NCBI RefSeq assembly: GCF_011008935.1
Contig: NZ_JAAIVJ010000005.1
Span: forward strand, 62,001-126,000
Length of the DNA stretch: 64,000 nt
From: Tabrizicola oligotrophica
GTDB lineage: Bacteria; Pseudomonadota; Alphaproteobacteria; Rhodobacterales; Rhodobacteraceae
Direction: 5' to 3'
Below, in pieces: positions 25,187-33,892 of the stretch. Made by a program: the position numbers and the translations under genes. Below the pieces are notes generated by a model that was not told the DNA's origin, searched no databases, and was given only the letters and a program-made list of their open reading frames with translations. How positions within the stretch are numbered: the first letter of the stretch is position 1; the number at the start of each line of letters is the position of its first letter.

Positions 25187-26443
25187 ATGCCGCTTCTGGT
25201 GATGAAATTCGGCGGCACGTCGGTGGCGGATCTCGACCGCATCGCCAATGCCGCCCAGAAGGTGCAACGCGAAGTCGAGCGCGGCTATGACGTCATCGTC
25301 ATCGTCAGCGCCATGTCGGGCAAGACCAACGAGCTGGTCGGCTGGGTGGAAAAGACCTCGCCGCTGTATGACGCCCGCGAATATGACGCCGTGGTGTCGA
25401 GCGGAGAGAATGTCACCGCCGGGCTGATGGCGCTGCGCCTGCAGGAAATGGGCGTACCGGCGCGCAGCTGGCAGGGCTGGCAGGTGCCGATAAACACCAC
25501 CTCGGCGCATGGCTCGGCCCGCTTCATCGACATTCCGCGCGCCAACATGGACGCCAAGTTCGCCGAGGGCTTCAAGGTCGCGGTGGTTGCGGGCTTCCAG
25601 GGCCTTTCCGCCGAGGGCCGCATCACCACGCTGGGCCGCGGCGGGTCGGACACCACGGCCGTCGCCTTTGCCGCCGCCTTTGGCGCGGAACGCTGCGATA
25701 TCTACACCGATGTTGACGGGGTCTATACCACCGACCCGCGCATCACGTCGAAAGCCCGCAAGCTGGACAAGATCGCCTTCGAGGAAATGCTGGAGCTGGC
25801 CTCGCTGGGGGCCAAGGTCCTGCAAACCCGCTCGGTCGAACTCGCCATGCGCTACAAGGTGCGGCTGCGGGTGCTGTCCTCGTTCGAGGACACCGACGAA
25901 ACTTCCGGAACTCTGGTCTGCGACGAGGACGAAATCATGGAATCGAAAGTTGTTTCTGGCGTCGCCTACAGCCGCGACGAAGCGAAGATGACGCTGGTCA
26001 AGGTTGAGGACCGCCCCGGCATCGCCGCCGCGATCTTCGGCCCTCTGGCCGAGGCGGGGGTGAACGTGGACATGATCGTCCAGAACATCTCGGAACTCGA
26101 CGATCCGGCCGACAAGCGCGCCTATACCGACATGACCTTCAGCTTGCCCACCAATCAGGTGGAGCGCGCCAAGAAGGCCATCGAGGAGGCCACCGCCGCC
26201 GGCAAGTTCGCCTATGCCAAGTTGGTGACCGATACCGATGTGGCCAAGATCTCGGTCGTGGGCATCGGCATGCGATCTCAGGTTGGCGTCGCGGCCAAGA
26301 TGTTTGCCGCACTGGCCGCCGAGAATGTGAACATCAAGGTCATCACCACCTCGGAAATCAAGATCTCAGTGCTGATCGACCGCAAGTACATGGAACTCGC
26401 GGTGCAGGCGCTGCACGACACGTTCGAGCTGGAAAAGGCCTGA
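25187..26443 (+). CDS. lysC: Aspartate kinase
   Basis: This 418-residue enzyme phosphorylates L-aspartate, the first step to lysine, threonine and methionine. It has KFGGTSV at residues 6-12, the catalytic GRGGSDTTAVA near residue 152, and two C-terminal ACT domains that give feedback control. I placed the start at ATG 25187 (MPLLVMKF) because GGGGAG lies seven bases upstream; in-frame ATGs at 25169 and 25181 are less well served. A strong intrinsic terminator follows. Confidence 0.93.
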   Translation: MPLLVMKFGGTSVADLDRIANAAQKVQREVERGYDVIVIVSAMSGKTNELVGWVEKTSPLYDAREYDAVVSSGENVTAGLMALRLQEMGVPARSWQGWQVPINTTSAHGSARFIDIPRANMDAKFAEGFKVAVVAGFQGLSAEGRITTLGRGGSDTTAVAFAAAFGAERCDIYTDVDGVYTTDPRITSKARKLDKIAFEEMLELASLGAKVLQTRSVELAMRYKVRLRVLSSFEDTDETSGTLVCDEDEIMESKVVSGVAYSRDEAKMTLVKVEDRPGIAAAIFGPLAEAGVNVDMIVQNISELDDPADKRAYTDMTFSLPTNQVERAKKAIEEATAAGKFAYAKLVTDTDVAKISVVGIGMRSQVGVAAKMFAALAAENVNIKVITTSEIKISVLIDRKYMELAVQALHDTFELEKA

Positions 26444-26465
26444 GGCCTGACCGCCACCCTTTGCA

Positions 26466-26492
26466 AAAGCCCGGCCCCGCGCCGGGCTTTTT
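26466..26492 (+). terminator. Intrinsic terminator of lysC
   Basis: A perfect ten-base-pair stem (AAAGCCCGGC / GCCGGGCTTT) with a five-base loop is followed by further Ts, 23 bases after the lysC stop. Confidence 0.9.
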
Positions 26493-26600
26493 CGTTTTCC
26501 GGTCCTGCGGCGCGCAGCCGCAGCGGCGCTTGATTTGGCACAAGACCGGCGCGCGGTTCCGCGCTAGACTTTCCGCAGTCACTTGCGAAGGAGAGCTATC

Positions 26601-28505
26601 GTGCGCGTCTTCACCGTTCTGGGGCCATCGAATTCCGGCAAGACGACCCTCGTTCAGGCCCTGGCCGGGCTGGATGACAAACGCGGCAAATCGCTGAACA
26701 TTCCGGGGGTGGCCACGGTCACGTCCTTTGCCTTCATGGGTGAGGACTGGGCCGCGATCGACATGGCAGGCGGGGCCGAAAACCTCGGGGCCGCCGCGGC
26801 GGCGCTGGCGGCCTCGGACATCGCGGTGATCTCGGTGCCGCCCGATGCCGAGAGCGCGGTGCTGGCCGCGCCCTTCCTGCGGGTGGTCGAAGAGGCGGGT
26901 CTGCCCTGCCTTCTGTTCATCAACCGCATCGACAACCCGCAAAGCCGCATCGCCGAGGTGGTGTCGGCCCTGCAAACCTGGTCGCGGGCGCATCTGGTGC
27001 TGCGCGAGGTGCCGATCCGGCAGGGCAGCACCATCACCGGCTTTGTCGATCTGGTGTCGGAACGCGCGTGGAAGTTTCAGGACGGGCGGCATTCAGTGCT
27101 GATCGACATGCCCGACAGCGTGAAGGACCGCGAGGAACAGGCCCGCGCCGAGCTTCTGGAAAGCTATGCCGATTTTGACGAAACCCTGATGGAAGAGCTG
27201 ATCGAGGACCGCAAGCCGCCGCTGGCCGAGGTCTACGACATTGCCGCGCGCACCACGCAGCACCATGATCTGGTGTCCTGCTTCTTTGGCTCCAGTCTGA
27301 AGCACCATGGCATCACCCGGCTGATGAAATCGCTGCGCCATGACGCGCCGGGGGTTGCCGAGACCGGCGCGCGTCTGGGCGGGCCGAAGGCGGTGGGGGC
27401 GCTTGCCGATGTCATCAAGCATCTCGGAAAGGTGGTGCTGGTGCGGGCGATCGGCGGACCGGTCGCGGGGGGCGCGCGGCTTGGTGGGGCCGATGTCGGC
27501 TCGATCACCGATCTTGATGCCAAGACCGTGCTGGGCAGCCTTGCCCCCGGCCAGATCGGGCTTGCGGTGAAATCCGACCAGCTTGCTGCGGGGCAGGTCT
27601 TTACCCCCGAGGCCGCCGGGCCGCTGCGGGGGCAGGGGCACGCCGCGCCCTATCGCCGCATCCTGACGCCCGAACATGAAAAGGACGACACCCGCCTGCT
27701 GACGGCCCTGGACCGTCTGGCCGAGACCGATCCGGCTCTGGTGGTGAGTTCCGACGAGGGCAGCGGCCGCCCGGTGCTGGGCACCCAAGGCCCGCTGCAC
27801 CTGCGCCGCATCCTTGGCCGGCTGGCCAGCGATTTTGGCGTGCCGGTCAGCGAATCGCCCATCCCGCCCGCGCTGCGCGAGACCATCCAGCGCGGCACCG
27901 AAATTCATCACCGCCACCGCAAGCAATCGGGCGGCGCCGGGCAATTCGCCGATGTGGTGATAGCCGTCGGCCCGCAGGCCCGCGGTGCCGGCTTTGCCTT
28001 TGTCGAAACCGTCAAGGGCGGGGCGGTGCCGCGCAACTATATCCCTTCGGTCGAGGAGGGCGCCCGCGAGGCGCTGGTGGTGGGGCCGATGGGCTATCCG
28101 GTCGTCGATGTCGCGGTCGAGCTGAAGGACGGCAAGTCGCATTCGGTGGACAGTTCCGACCACGCCTTCCGCACCGCCGGCAAGAACGCGGTGCGCGAGG
28201 CCTTGGCAGAAGTGGGCACGGTGATGTTGCAGCCGATCATGAAAGTCGACATCCATGTGCCTTCGGTGTTCTCCGGGGCGCTGGTGCCTCTGGTGTCGGG
28301 GCTGAAAGGGCAGGTCCTGGGCTTTGAGGGCCATGACAGCGCTGCCGGCTGGGATCTGTTCCAGATCATGCTGCCGATGGCCGCCGAAGATGCGCTTTTC
28401 ACCGCGCTTGCCGCCGCCACCCGCGGCACCGCGTGGTTCACCAGCAGCTTTGACCACTATCAGGAAGCCCGGCGCGAGGATCTGGCGGGCTCTGCGGTGG
28501 GGTGA
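26601..28505 (+). CDS. Divergent elongation factor G-like GTPase paralogue
   Basis: This 634-residue protein has the EF-G domain order but an atypical GTPase domain. G1 is GPSNSGKTT (residues 8-16), the G3 DxPGH motif reads DMAGGAEN (D54), G4 is NRID (108-111), and the RGITI switch-I motif is absent. The G domain is also short. Domains II to V, including HHRHRKQSGGAGQFADV and PVVDVAVELKDG, are well kept. The start is GTG 26601 with AAGGAG upstream. It is probably not the main translocase; a ribosome-associated or stress role is inference. Confidence 0.85.
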   Translation: MRVFTVLGPSNSGKTTLVQALAGLDDKRGKSLNIPGVATVTSFAFMGEDWAAIDMAGGAENLGAAAAALAASDIAVISVPPDAESAVLAAPFLRVVEEAGLPCLLFINRIDNPQSRIAEVVSALQTWSRAHLVLREVPIRQGSTITGFVDLVSERAWKFQDGRHSVLIDMPDSVKDREEQARAELLESYADFDETLMEELIEDRKPPLAEVYDIAARTTQHHDLVSCFFGSSLKHHGITRLMKSLRHDAPGVAETGARLGGPKAVGALADVIKHLGKVVLVRAIGGPVAGGARLGGADVGSITDLDAKTVLGSLAPGQIGLAVKSDQLAAGQVFTPEAAGPLRGQGHAAPYRRILTPEHEKDDTRLLTALDRLAETDPALVVSSDEGSGRPVLGTQGPLHLRRILGRLASDFGVPVSESPIPPALRETIQRGTEIHHRHRKQSGGAGQFADVVIAVGPQARGAGFAFVETVKGGAVPRNYIPSVEEGAREALVVGPMGYPVVDVAVELKDGKSHSVDSSDHAFRTAGKNAVREALAEVGTVMLQPIMKVDIHVPSVFSGALVPLVSGLKGQVLGFEGHDSAAGWDLFQIMLPMAAEDALFTALAAATRGTAWFTSSFDHYQEARREDLAGSAVG

Positions 28506-28584
28506 CGCGGCTTTCCCCACTTCCCCTTTCGCGCAACCTGCCCCTATACAGGGAAAAAAGACCACTCGAACGGGAGGGGCCGGG

Positions 28585-30846
28585 ATGCCCGAACGCAGCG
28601 AAAGTGACAGCCGCAAGCTTTTGCGGCGCCTGCGCGATGTGCTGGCCACCCCCGCCAAGGGGCAGGAGCGGCTGGACCGCATCACCCATCTGATTGCCGA
28701 CAGCATGAAGACCGAGGTCTGCTCGATCTATCTTTTCCGCGATGCCGAGACGCTGGAGCTGTGCGCCACCGAAGGGCTGCGCCCCGAATCGGTCCACCAG
28801 ACCCGGATGAAGCTGGGCGAGGGGCTGGTGGGCCGCGTTGCCCGCACCGGACAGCCGGTGAACACGGCGGATGCGCCATCGGAAAAGGGTTTCCGCTTCA
28901 TGCCGGAAACCGGGGAAGAGATTTACTCCAGCTTCCTTGGCGTGCCGATCCAGCGGGTCGGCGAAAAGCTGGGCGTGCTGGTGGTGCAGTCGAAAACCGC
29001 GCGGACCTATGCCGAGGACGAGATCGACGCGCTGGATGTCGTGGCCATGGTGCTGGCCGAGATGACCGAGCTTGGCGCCTTTGCCGGTGACGACGTGCAA
29101 GCGCTGCACAAGCAGCCGCTGATGTTTCGCGGCAGCACCGGGCAGGAAGGCACCGCCGAAGGCCGGGTCTGGCTGCACGAACCCCGCGTTGTCGTCACCA
29201 ATCCGGTGGCCGACGATCCCCTGACCGAGATCGACCGCATCCGCGACGCGGTGAGCGTGCTGCGCGTCTCGGTCGATGACCTGCTGGCGGCGGAAAGCCT
29301 CGACAAAGACCAGAAGGCGGTGCTGGAGGCTTACCGGATGTTCGCCCATTCGCGCGGCTGGCTGCGCCGGATGGAAGAGGACATCCAGCGCGGGCTCTCG
29401 GCCGAGGCCGCGGTGGAAAAGGAACAATCTGCCGCCCGCAACCGGCTGGAGCAGGTGGAAGACGCCTATCTGCGCGAACGCCTGCATGATCTGGACGACC
29501 TGTCGAACCGGCTCTTGCGCATCCTGACCGGGCAGGGCAGGGACACCGGCGCACAGATGCCGGAAAACCCGGTTCTGGTGGCGCGCAACATCGGTCCGGC
29601 GGAGATGCTGGACTATGGCCGCAAGCTGAAGGGCGTGGTGCTGGAGGAAGGCTCGGTTGGCAGCCACGCCGCCATCGTCGCCCGCGCACTCGCGATTCCG
29701 ATGGTCATTCACGCCCGCAACATCACTGCCGAGGCGCTGAACGGCGATGCCATTCTGGTCGACGGCGATCAGGGCATCGTGCATCTGCGGCCCGAAGACA
29801 CTGTCTCGCGCAGTTTCCGTGACAAGATCGCCATGCAGGCCGAGGCGCAGAAGCGCTATGCCAGCTTGCGCGACCTGCCGGCCACAACGCGCGACGGGGT
29901 GACGGTAGCGCTGCACATGAACGCGGGCCTGATGGCCGATCTGCCCAGCCTTGAAGGTTCGGGCGCCGAGGCGGTGGGCCTGTTCCGCACCGAGCTGCAA
30001 TTCCTGATCCGCAACAAGATGCCGCAGCGCGCCGAACTCGCGCAGCTTTACGCCCGGGTGATGGATGCCGCTAAGGGCCGCTCGGTGGCGTTCCGCACCC
30101 TCGACATCGGCTCGGACAAGGTGCTGCCCTACATGAAGCCGCAGGATGAGCCCAACCCGGCGATGGGCTGGCGCGCGATCCGGGTGGGTCTGGACAAGCC
30201 GGGCGTCTTGCGGATGCAGGTGCAGGCGCTGATCCGCGCCTCGAAAGGGCGACCGCTCACCATCATGTTCCCTTTCATCACCGAACATGGCGAGTTTCAG
30301 GAGGCGCGCTCCCATGTCCTGCGCGAAATCCACCGCGAGCGGTCGTTGGGCCATCCGGTGCCGGAAAAGCTGGAAATCGGCGCAATGCTGGAAACCCCCA
30401 GCCTCGCCTATGCGCCGCAAGCGTTTTTCGATCTGGCCGATTTCGTCTCGATCGGCGGCAATGACCTGAAGCAGTTCTTCTTCGCGGCCGATCGCGAGAA
30501 TGAACGGGTGCGCAAGCGCTATGACAGCCTGAACCTGTCGTTCCTGTCCTTCCTTGAACAGGTGGTGAGCCGCTGCAACGCCTCGGGCACGCGCCTGTCG
30601 TTCTGCGGCGAGGACGCCGGCCGCCCGGTCGAGGCGCTGGCCTTCGCCGCCATGGGCCTGCGCGGCCTGTCGATGCGCCCGGCCTCCATCGGCCCGGTCA
30701 AGGCGCTCCTGCGCCGGGTGAAGCTGGCCGAGGCGCGCGCCGTGATCGAAGAGGCCCGCGCGGCCGGCGAGATGTCGGCGCGGCCAAGGCTGATGGACTG
30801 GCTCGCGGCGCAACCGCAAAGCAAGGGCCCCCTGCTGCCGCCATGA
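28585..30846 (+). CDS. ptsP: Phosphoenolpyruvate-protein phosphotransferase PtsP (enzyme I Ntr)
   Basis: This 753-residue cytosolic protein starts the nitrogen phosphotransferase relay by moving phosphate from PEP to the NPr protein. It has an N-terminal GAF domain (about residues 20-165), the phosphohistidine loop GSVGSHAAIVAR with H361, and a PEP-utiliser TIM barrel with GLFRTELQF, EIGAMLETPS and SIGGNDLKQFF. GGGAGGGG precedes the ATG. It is separated by 79 bases from the EF-G-like gene. An IS element begins 62 bases after its stop. Confidence 0.95.
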   Translation: MPERSESDSRKLLRRLRDVLATPAKGQERLDRITHLIADSMKTEVCSIYLFRDAETLELCATEGLRPESVHQTRMKLGEGLVGRVARTGQPVNTADAPSEKGFRFMPETGEEIYSSFLGVPIQRVGEKLGVLVVQSKTARTYAEDEIDALDVVAMVLAEMTELGAFAGDDVQALHKQPLMFRGSTGQEGTAEGRVWLHEPRVVVTNPVADDPLTEIDRIRDAVSVLRVSVDDLLAAESLDKDQKAVLEAYRMFAHSRGWLRRMEEDIQRGLSAEAAVEKEQSAARNRLEQVEDAYLRERLHDLDDLSNRLLRILTGQGRDTGAQMPENPVLVARNIGPAEMLDYGRKLKGVVLEEGSVGSHAAIVARALAIPMVIHARNITAEALNGDAILVDGDQGIVHLRPEDTVSRSFRDKIAMQAEAQKRYASLRDLPATTRDGVTVALHMNAGLMADLPSLEGSGAEAVGLFRTELQFLIRNKMPQRAELAQLYARVMDAAKGRSVAFRTLDIGSDKVLPYMKPQDEPNPAMGWRAIRVGLDKPGVLRMQVQALIRASKGRPLTIMFPFITEHGEFQEARSHVLREIHRERSLGHPVPEKLEIGAMLETPSLAYAPQAFFDLADFVSIGGNDLKQFFFAADRENERVRKRYDSLNLSFLSFLEQVVSRCNASGTRLSFCGEDAGRPVEALAFAAMGLRGLSMRPASIGPVKALLRRVKLAEARAVIEEARAAGEMSARPRLMDWLAAQPQSKGPLLPP

Positions 30847-30908
30847 CGGGGAACCTTCCCCGGTTTGTTCGGGGGGCAGGCCAAAAATGGGGCGGGGGGT
30901 CGAAATGG

Positions 30909-32583
30909 GCTTTCGGCCGAGGCTGTGTGGAAACTGCTCTCCGTGATAGACTTCGGCAGGTCAGGCGGAGGCGGGCATGTCGGGTTTCATCGAGGGCGTT
31001 GATCGCGGCCAGTCGGTGCTTTTTCCTGATCGGCTGGACGACTGGATCGGCGAAGATAGCGTGGTCCGCGTTGTTGATTTCTTCGTCGAAGAGCTCGATC
31101 TGCAGCGTCTTGGCTTCTCCCGTTCGGCCCCCGCGAGGACTGGACGGCCCGGCTATCATCCTGCGGTGATGCTCAAGCTGTTCATCTACGGTTACCTGAA
31201 CCGCATCCCGTCGAGCCGCAGGCTGGAGCGCGAGGCGGGGCGCAATGTCGAGCTCATGTGGCTGACCGGCAAGCTGGTGCCGGATCACAAGACCATCGCG
31301 GATTTCCGGCGCGATAATGGCGTTGGTATCCGCAAGGTCTGCGCGCAGTTCGTCGAGCTTTGCCGCCGGATCGGCGCGCTGAAGGGCGATTGCGTCGCCA
31401 TCGACGGAAGCAAGTTCAAGGCGGTGAACAACCGAGACAGGAACTTCACCAAGGGCAAGATCGCCAGCCGCATTGCCCATCTCGAAGCCGATGTCGAACG
31501 CTACATCACCGAGATGGTTCGCATCGACCGGCAGGAGGAAGGTGCGGCGCGGGCGGAGAAAGTGGAACATCTGTCCCGCCGCTATGGCGGCATCCGGCAG
31601 GAGATCGCGCGGCTCAAGGAGATGGACAAGGCTTTGGCCGACGCGCCGGACGGCCAGATTTCCCTGACGGACCCCGACGCCCGCGCGATGGCGACCAGCG
31701 CGCGGAACAGCGGCTTGGTCGGCTACAATGTGCAGAGCGCCGTCGATACCGAGACGCATCTCATCGTCGCGCATGAGGTCACCAATCAGGGCTTCGACCG
31801 CGAACAGCTCAGCCCGATGGCCATCGCGGCCAAGACCGCCCTTGGACGGGACGACCTGCATGCCATCGCCGACAAGGGTTATTTCAGCGGGCCAGAGATC
31901 CTGGCCTGCCATGAGGCAGGGATCACGACGACAGTGCCGCGGCCCGCGACCTCGGGTAATGCGGCCAAGGGCATGTATGTGAAGGCGGACTTCGTCTATG
32001 ACGCCGAACGGGACGTCTATGTCTGCCCAGCAGGCGAAGACCTGACCTACCGCTACACGACCGAGGAACGCAGCATCCCGATACGGCGATATTGGATCAA
32101 CGGATGCAAGACCTGCCCCCTTCGGACCCACTGCACGACCGGCAACGAGCGGCGGATTTCACGCTGGGAGCGCGAGGATCTGGTCGATGACATGGATGGC
32201 CGCCTTGGGCGGGACCCGGACTACATGACCCTCCGCCGCTGCACCGTCGAGCACCCGTTCGGCACGATCAAGGCGTGGATGGGCGGCACCCATTTCCTGA
32301 CGCGCAGGCTGAAGAACGTCCGCAGCGAGATGGCGCTGAACGTTCTGGCTTACAACATCAAACGAATGGTCGCCCTGCTCGGCGTCAGGGGGCTGATGCG
32401 GGCCATGCAGGGCTGATCACGGACGGGGATAGCCGTCGGGCCGAACCGTAGCCGTCAGAGATCACCCAGAGGCATGGTCGTAAGCACTTTTTACACCCCG
32501 ATGCGGGTTGCCGTCTGAATTGTCATGTTCCACTCGCTTACCCCCCATCGTCAGCGCGTTTCCACACAGCCTCGGCCCAAAGC
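30909..32583 (+). mobile_element. Complete IS1182-family insertion sequence
   Basis: The element is about 1,675 bases long, bounded by 26-base inverted repeats (30909-30934 and 32558-32583) that differ at one position and share the core GGCCGAGGCTGTGTGGAAAC. It carries one intact transposase gene. I see no obvious target duplication. The 3' non-coding part (32417-32557) holds no other gene. The element lies between ptsP and an orphan hypothetical protein. Confidence 0.88.
30977..32416 (+). CDS. IS1182-family transposase
   Basis: This 479-residue DDE transposase has the IS1182/IS5-like layout: an N-terminal DUF772 domain (PGYHPAVMLKLFIYGYLNRIPSSRRLE), a catalytic domain with AIDGSKFKAVN (first Asp) and IADKGYFSG (second Asp), and a C-terminal DDE_Tnp_1_6-type region with CPLRTHCTTG and RRCTVEHPFGTIKAWMG (catalytic Glu). 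The frame is intact at normal length, so the element may still be active. Confidence 0.93.
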   Translation: MSGFIEGVDRGQSVLFPDRLDDWIGEDSVVRVVDFFVEELDLQRLGFSRSAPARTGRPGYHPAVMLKLFIYGYLNRIPSSRRLEREAGRNVELMWLTGKLVPDHKTIADFRRDNGVGIRKVCAQFVELCRRIGALKGDCVAIDGSKFKAVNNRDRNFTKGKIASRIAHLEADVERYITEMVRIDRQEEGAARAEKVEHLSRRYGGIRQEIARLKEMDKALADAPDGQISLTDPDARAMATSARNSGLVGYNVQSAVDTETHLIVAHEVTNQGFDREQLSPMAIAAKTALGRDDLHAIADKGYFSGPEILACHEAGITTTVPRPATSGNAAKGMYVKADFVYDAERDVYVCPAGEDLTYRYTTEERSIPIRRYWINGCKTCPLRTHCTTGNERRISRWEREDLVDDMDGRLGRDPDYMTLRRCTVEHPFGTIKAWMGGTHFLTRRLKNVRSEMALNVLAYNIKRMVALLGVRGLMRAMQG

Positions 32584-32701
32584 GGCCGGTCGTTCCAGTG
32601 CGCGGCATCCGCTCCCGGCCGCCCGACAGCTCTGCGGGACAATGCTGCTGTCTTTCAGGCAAGGCTTGCCTGCCGCCTTAACTGCTCGTCCACCTCTCGA
32701 C

Positions 32702-33517
32702 TTATCCCGCTTCAGCGGGGCATTTCTCTGCTGGCGGAAAAGCTACCTTCTTCAGTTCGACAGTCGTTCTCAGGATTACTTCAATAATCTGTGCACGTTC
32801 GCCCTTGTGCTCCGCGATGTCCACCGCCGCCCAGAGTACACCCATAGTGGTCTTGGCCAGTTCGCGCAGCTCATTTTCAAGGTCGAGGGGGCCGGTAAGG
32901 AACCCGGTATCGGTGGCGTACATAAGTTTGTTCCGTCCGGTCCCATTATCCTTTACGATCTTTGCCACCTCTCCCTCGCCCCCATGGCGCTCGATGATTT
33001 TGTCGGCAAGTGATCCAAGTTGCGTTCCATCCGGAGCGCGCCATTCTAGGAGCCCGAGCGTGGCGATCTGGACGATAGTTTCTCCGTCCTGTTCCACCCG
33101 CAGCAATATCTGGTCGTTTTCAGAATCGAATGCGAGCGCCGGTCCGCTTTCCTTCACCATTGCGACGGCCTCGGCACAGAGCCAAGAAAGCGTGGTCTTG
33201 TGGTAGTGGTCCTCGATACGCACTTTCCTGGCCACCTCGCGGTATCCACTCTCTCGCGCGCTCACCACAAGTGCAGCGACTGCTTCCTCTAACGCGTGTG
33301 TCAGCATAAAGGTCGCGGGCACGCGGTACCCGCGCTCGCCTTCGCGGTACTTCGTGTCTTCAAGTGTCGCGATGCCGCCCGCCCAATAAAGACACCGCAC
33401 AGCGTTGTGTGCCCGGTAGCGCGCCTTTTCCGGCAGGATCTCGATCCTCTCCCGCACCCACTTTGCCATGTTGCTTTCAACAACCCGCCGTAGGTCCTCG
33501 TTCATCGGCTCGGTCAT
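32702..33517 (-). CDS. Hypothetical protein (possible HEPN/AbiV-like)
   Basis: I do not recognise this 271-residue soluble protein. ATG 33517 has AAAGGAA eight bases upstream; the frame extends to 33556. The N-terminal half is helical and holds LTHALEEAVAALVVSARESG followed by RIEDHYHKTTLSW. That acidic helix plus Arg-x3-His pattern faintly recalls HEPN/AbiV-type RNases. The second half (ILLRVEQDGETIVQIATLGLLEW) looks like a beta domain. Base composition appears less GC-rich than in its neighbours. It lies between an IS1182 element and a duplicated riboswitch, a likely acquired position. Confidence 0.7.
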   Translation of the reverse strand: MTEPMNEDLRRVVESNMAKWVRERIEILPEKARYRAHNAVRCLYWAGGIATLEDTKYREGERGYRVPATFMLTHALEEAVAALVVSARESGYREVARKVRIEDHYHKTTLSWLCAEAVAMVKESGPALAFDSENDQILLRVEQDGETIVQIATLGLLEWRAPDGTQLGSLADKIIERHGGEGEVAKIVKDNGTGRNKLMYATDTGFLTGPLDLENELRELAKTTMGVLWAAVDIAEHKGERAQIIEVILRTTVELKKVAFPPAEKCPAEAG

Positions 33518-33670
33518 CCCGATTTCCTTTTGATGTGCAATTTCTAGTACCTGCACATCTCTGTCATTCGTTCAAGGCGCGGCAAACGACCGCCTTTCGC
33601 CCCTTGCGGCCAGTCGGATACTTGATGCCCCCCCCGTCGACCTTTCCCCGCCACAGGCGTATCCCTCCCC

Positions 33671-33723
33671 CGTGACGCTTTGAGACCGGATTGTGGGCCA
33701 CGTTAAACAAACCGCTAAAAGGG
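33671..33723 (+). promoter_or_regulatory. SAM-II riboswitch, left (orphan) copy
   Basis: It has the same pseudoknot plan as the copy at 42865: CGTGAC (33671-33676) pairs with GCCACG (33697-33702), GTGG pairs with CCGC (33712-33715), and the conserved CGTTAAACAA and CTAAAAGGG strands are present. One P1 pair is now an A-C mismatch. It no longer controls a full metZ gene; only a truncated reading frame follows. Confidence 0.8.
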
Positions 33724-33784
33724 ACACGGACGGATGCGCCCCGGACCCCTTGGTTTCGGGGTTTTTCTTTGGCCGGAGGTGGCC

Positions 33785-33892
33785 ATGACGAATGACTGGA
33801 AAACGCGCACCAAGCTGGTGCATGACGGCATCCGCCGCAGCCAGTCTGGCGAGATGGCCGAAGCAATCTTCCTGACGCAGGGCTTCGCCTAT
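33785..33892 (+). pseudogene. metZ: metZ 5' fragment (36 codons)
   Basis: The reading frame from ATG 33785 gives MTNDWKTRTKLVHDGIRR and SQSGEMAEAIFLTQGFAY, matching the start of the intact MetZ at 42983 with two amino-acid changes. It then runs antisense through torT until a stop at 34138. Of eleven codon differences from the intact copy, nine are synonymous. It encodes no enzyme. Translation would give a 118-residue hybrid peptide. Confidence 0.88.

Larger units (their letters stand above)
33568..33892 (+). repeat. Direct repeat, left copy (metZ leader plus first 36 codons)
   Basis: This segment aligns over its whole length with 42742-43090, with small indels on the left side. Both contain a SAM-II riboswitch, the same hairpin and U-tract region, and the first 36 codons of metZ. 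Homology stops at 33892, which is also the first base of the torT stop codon on the other strand. The two copies bracket the TorTSR-Tmo block. Confidence 0.88.

Noticed and set aside
28438-30819. A 793-codon open frame antisense to ptsP
   Set aside because: PtsP on the other strand has full-length homology and a ribosome site. The antisense frame shows only composition-driven residues.
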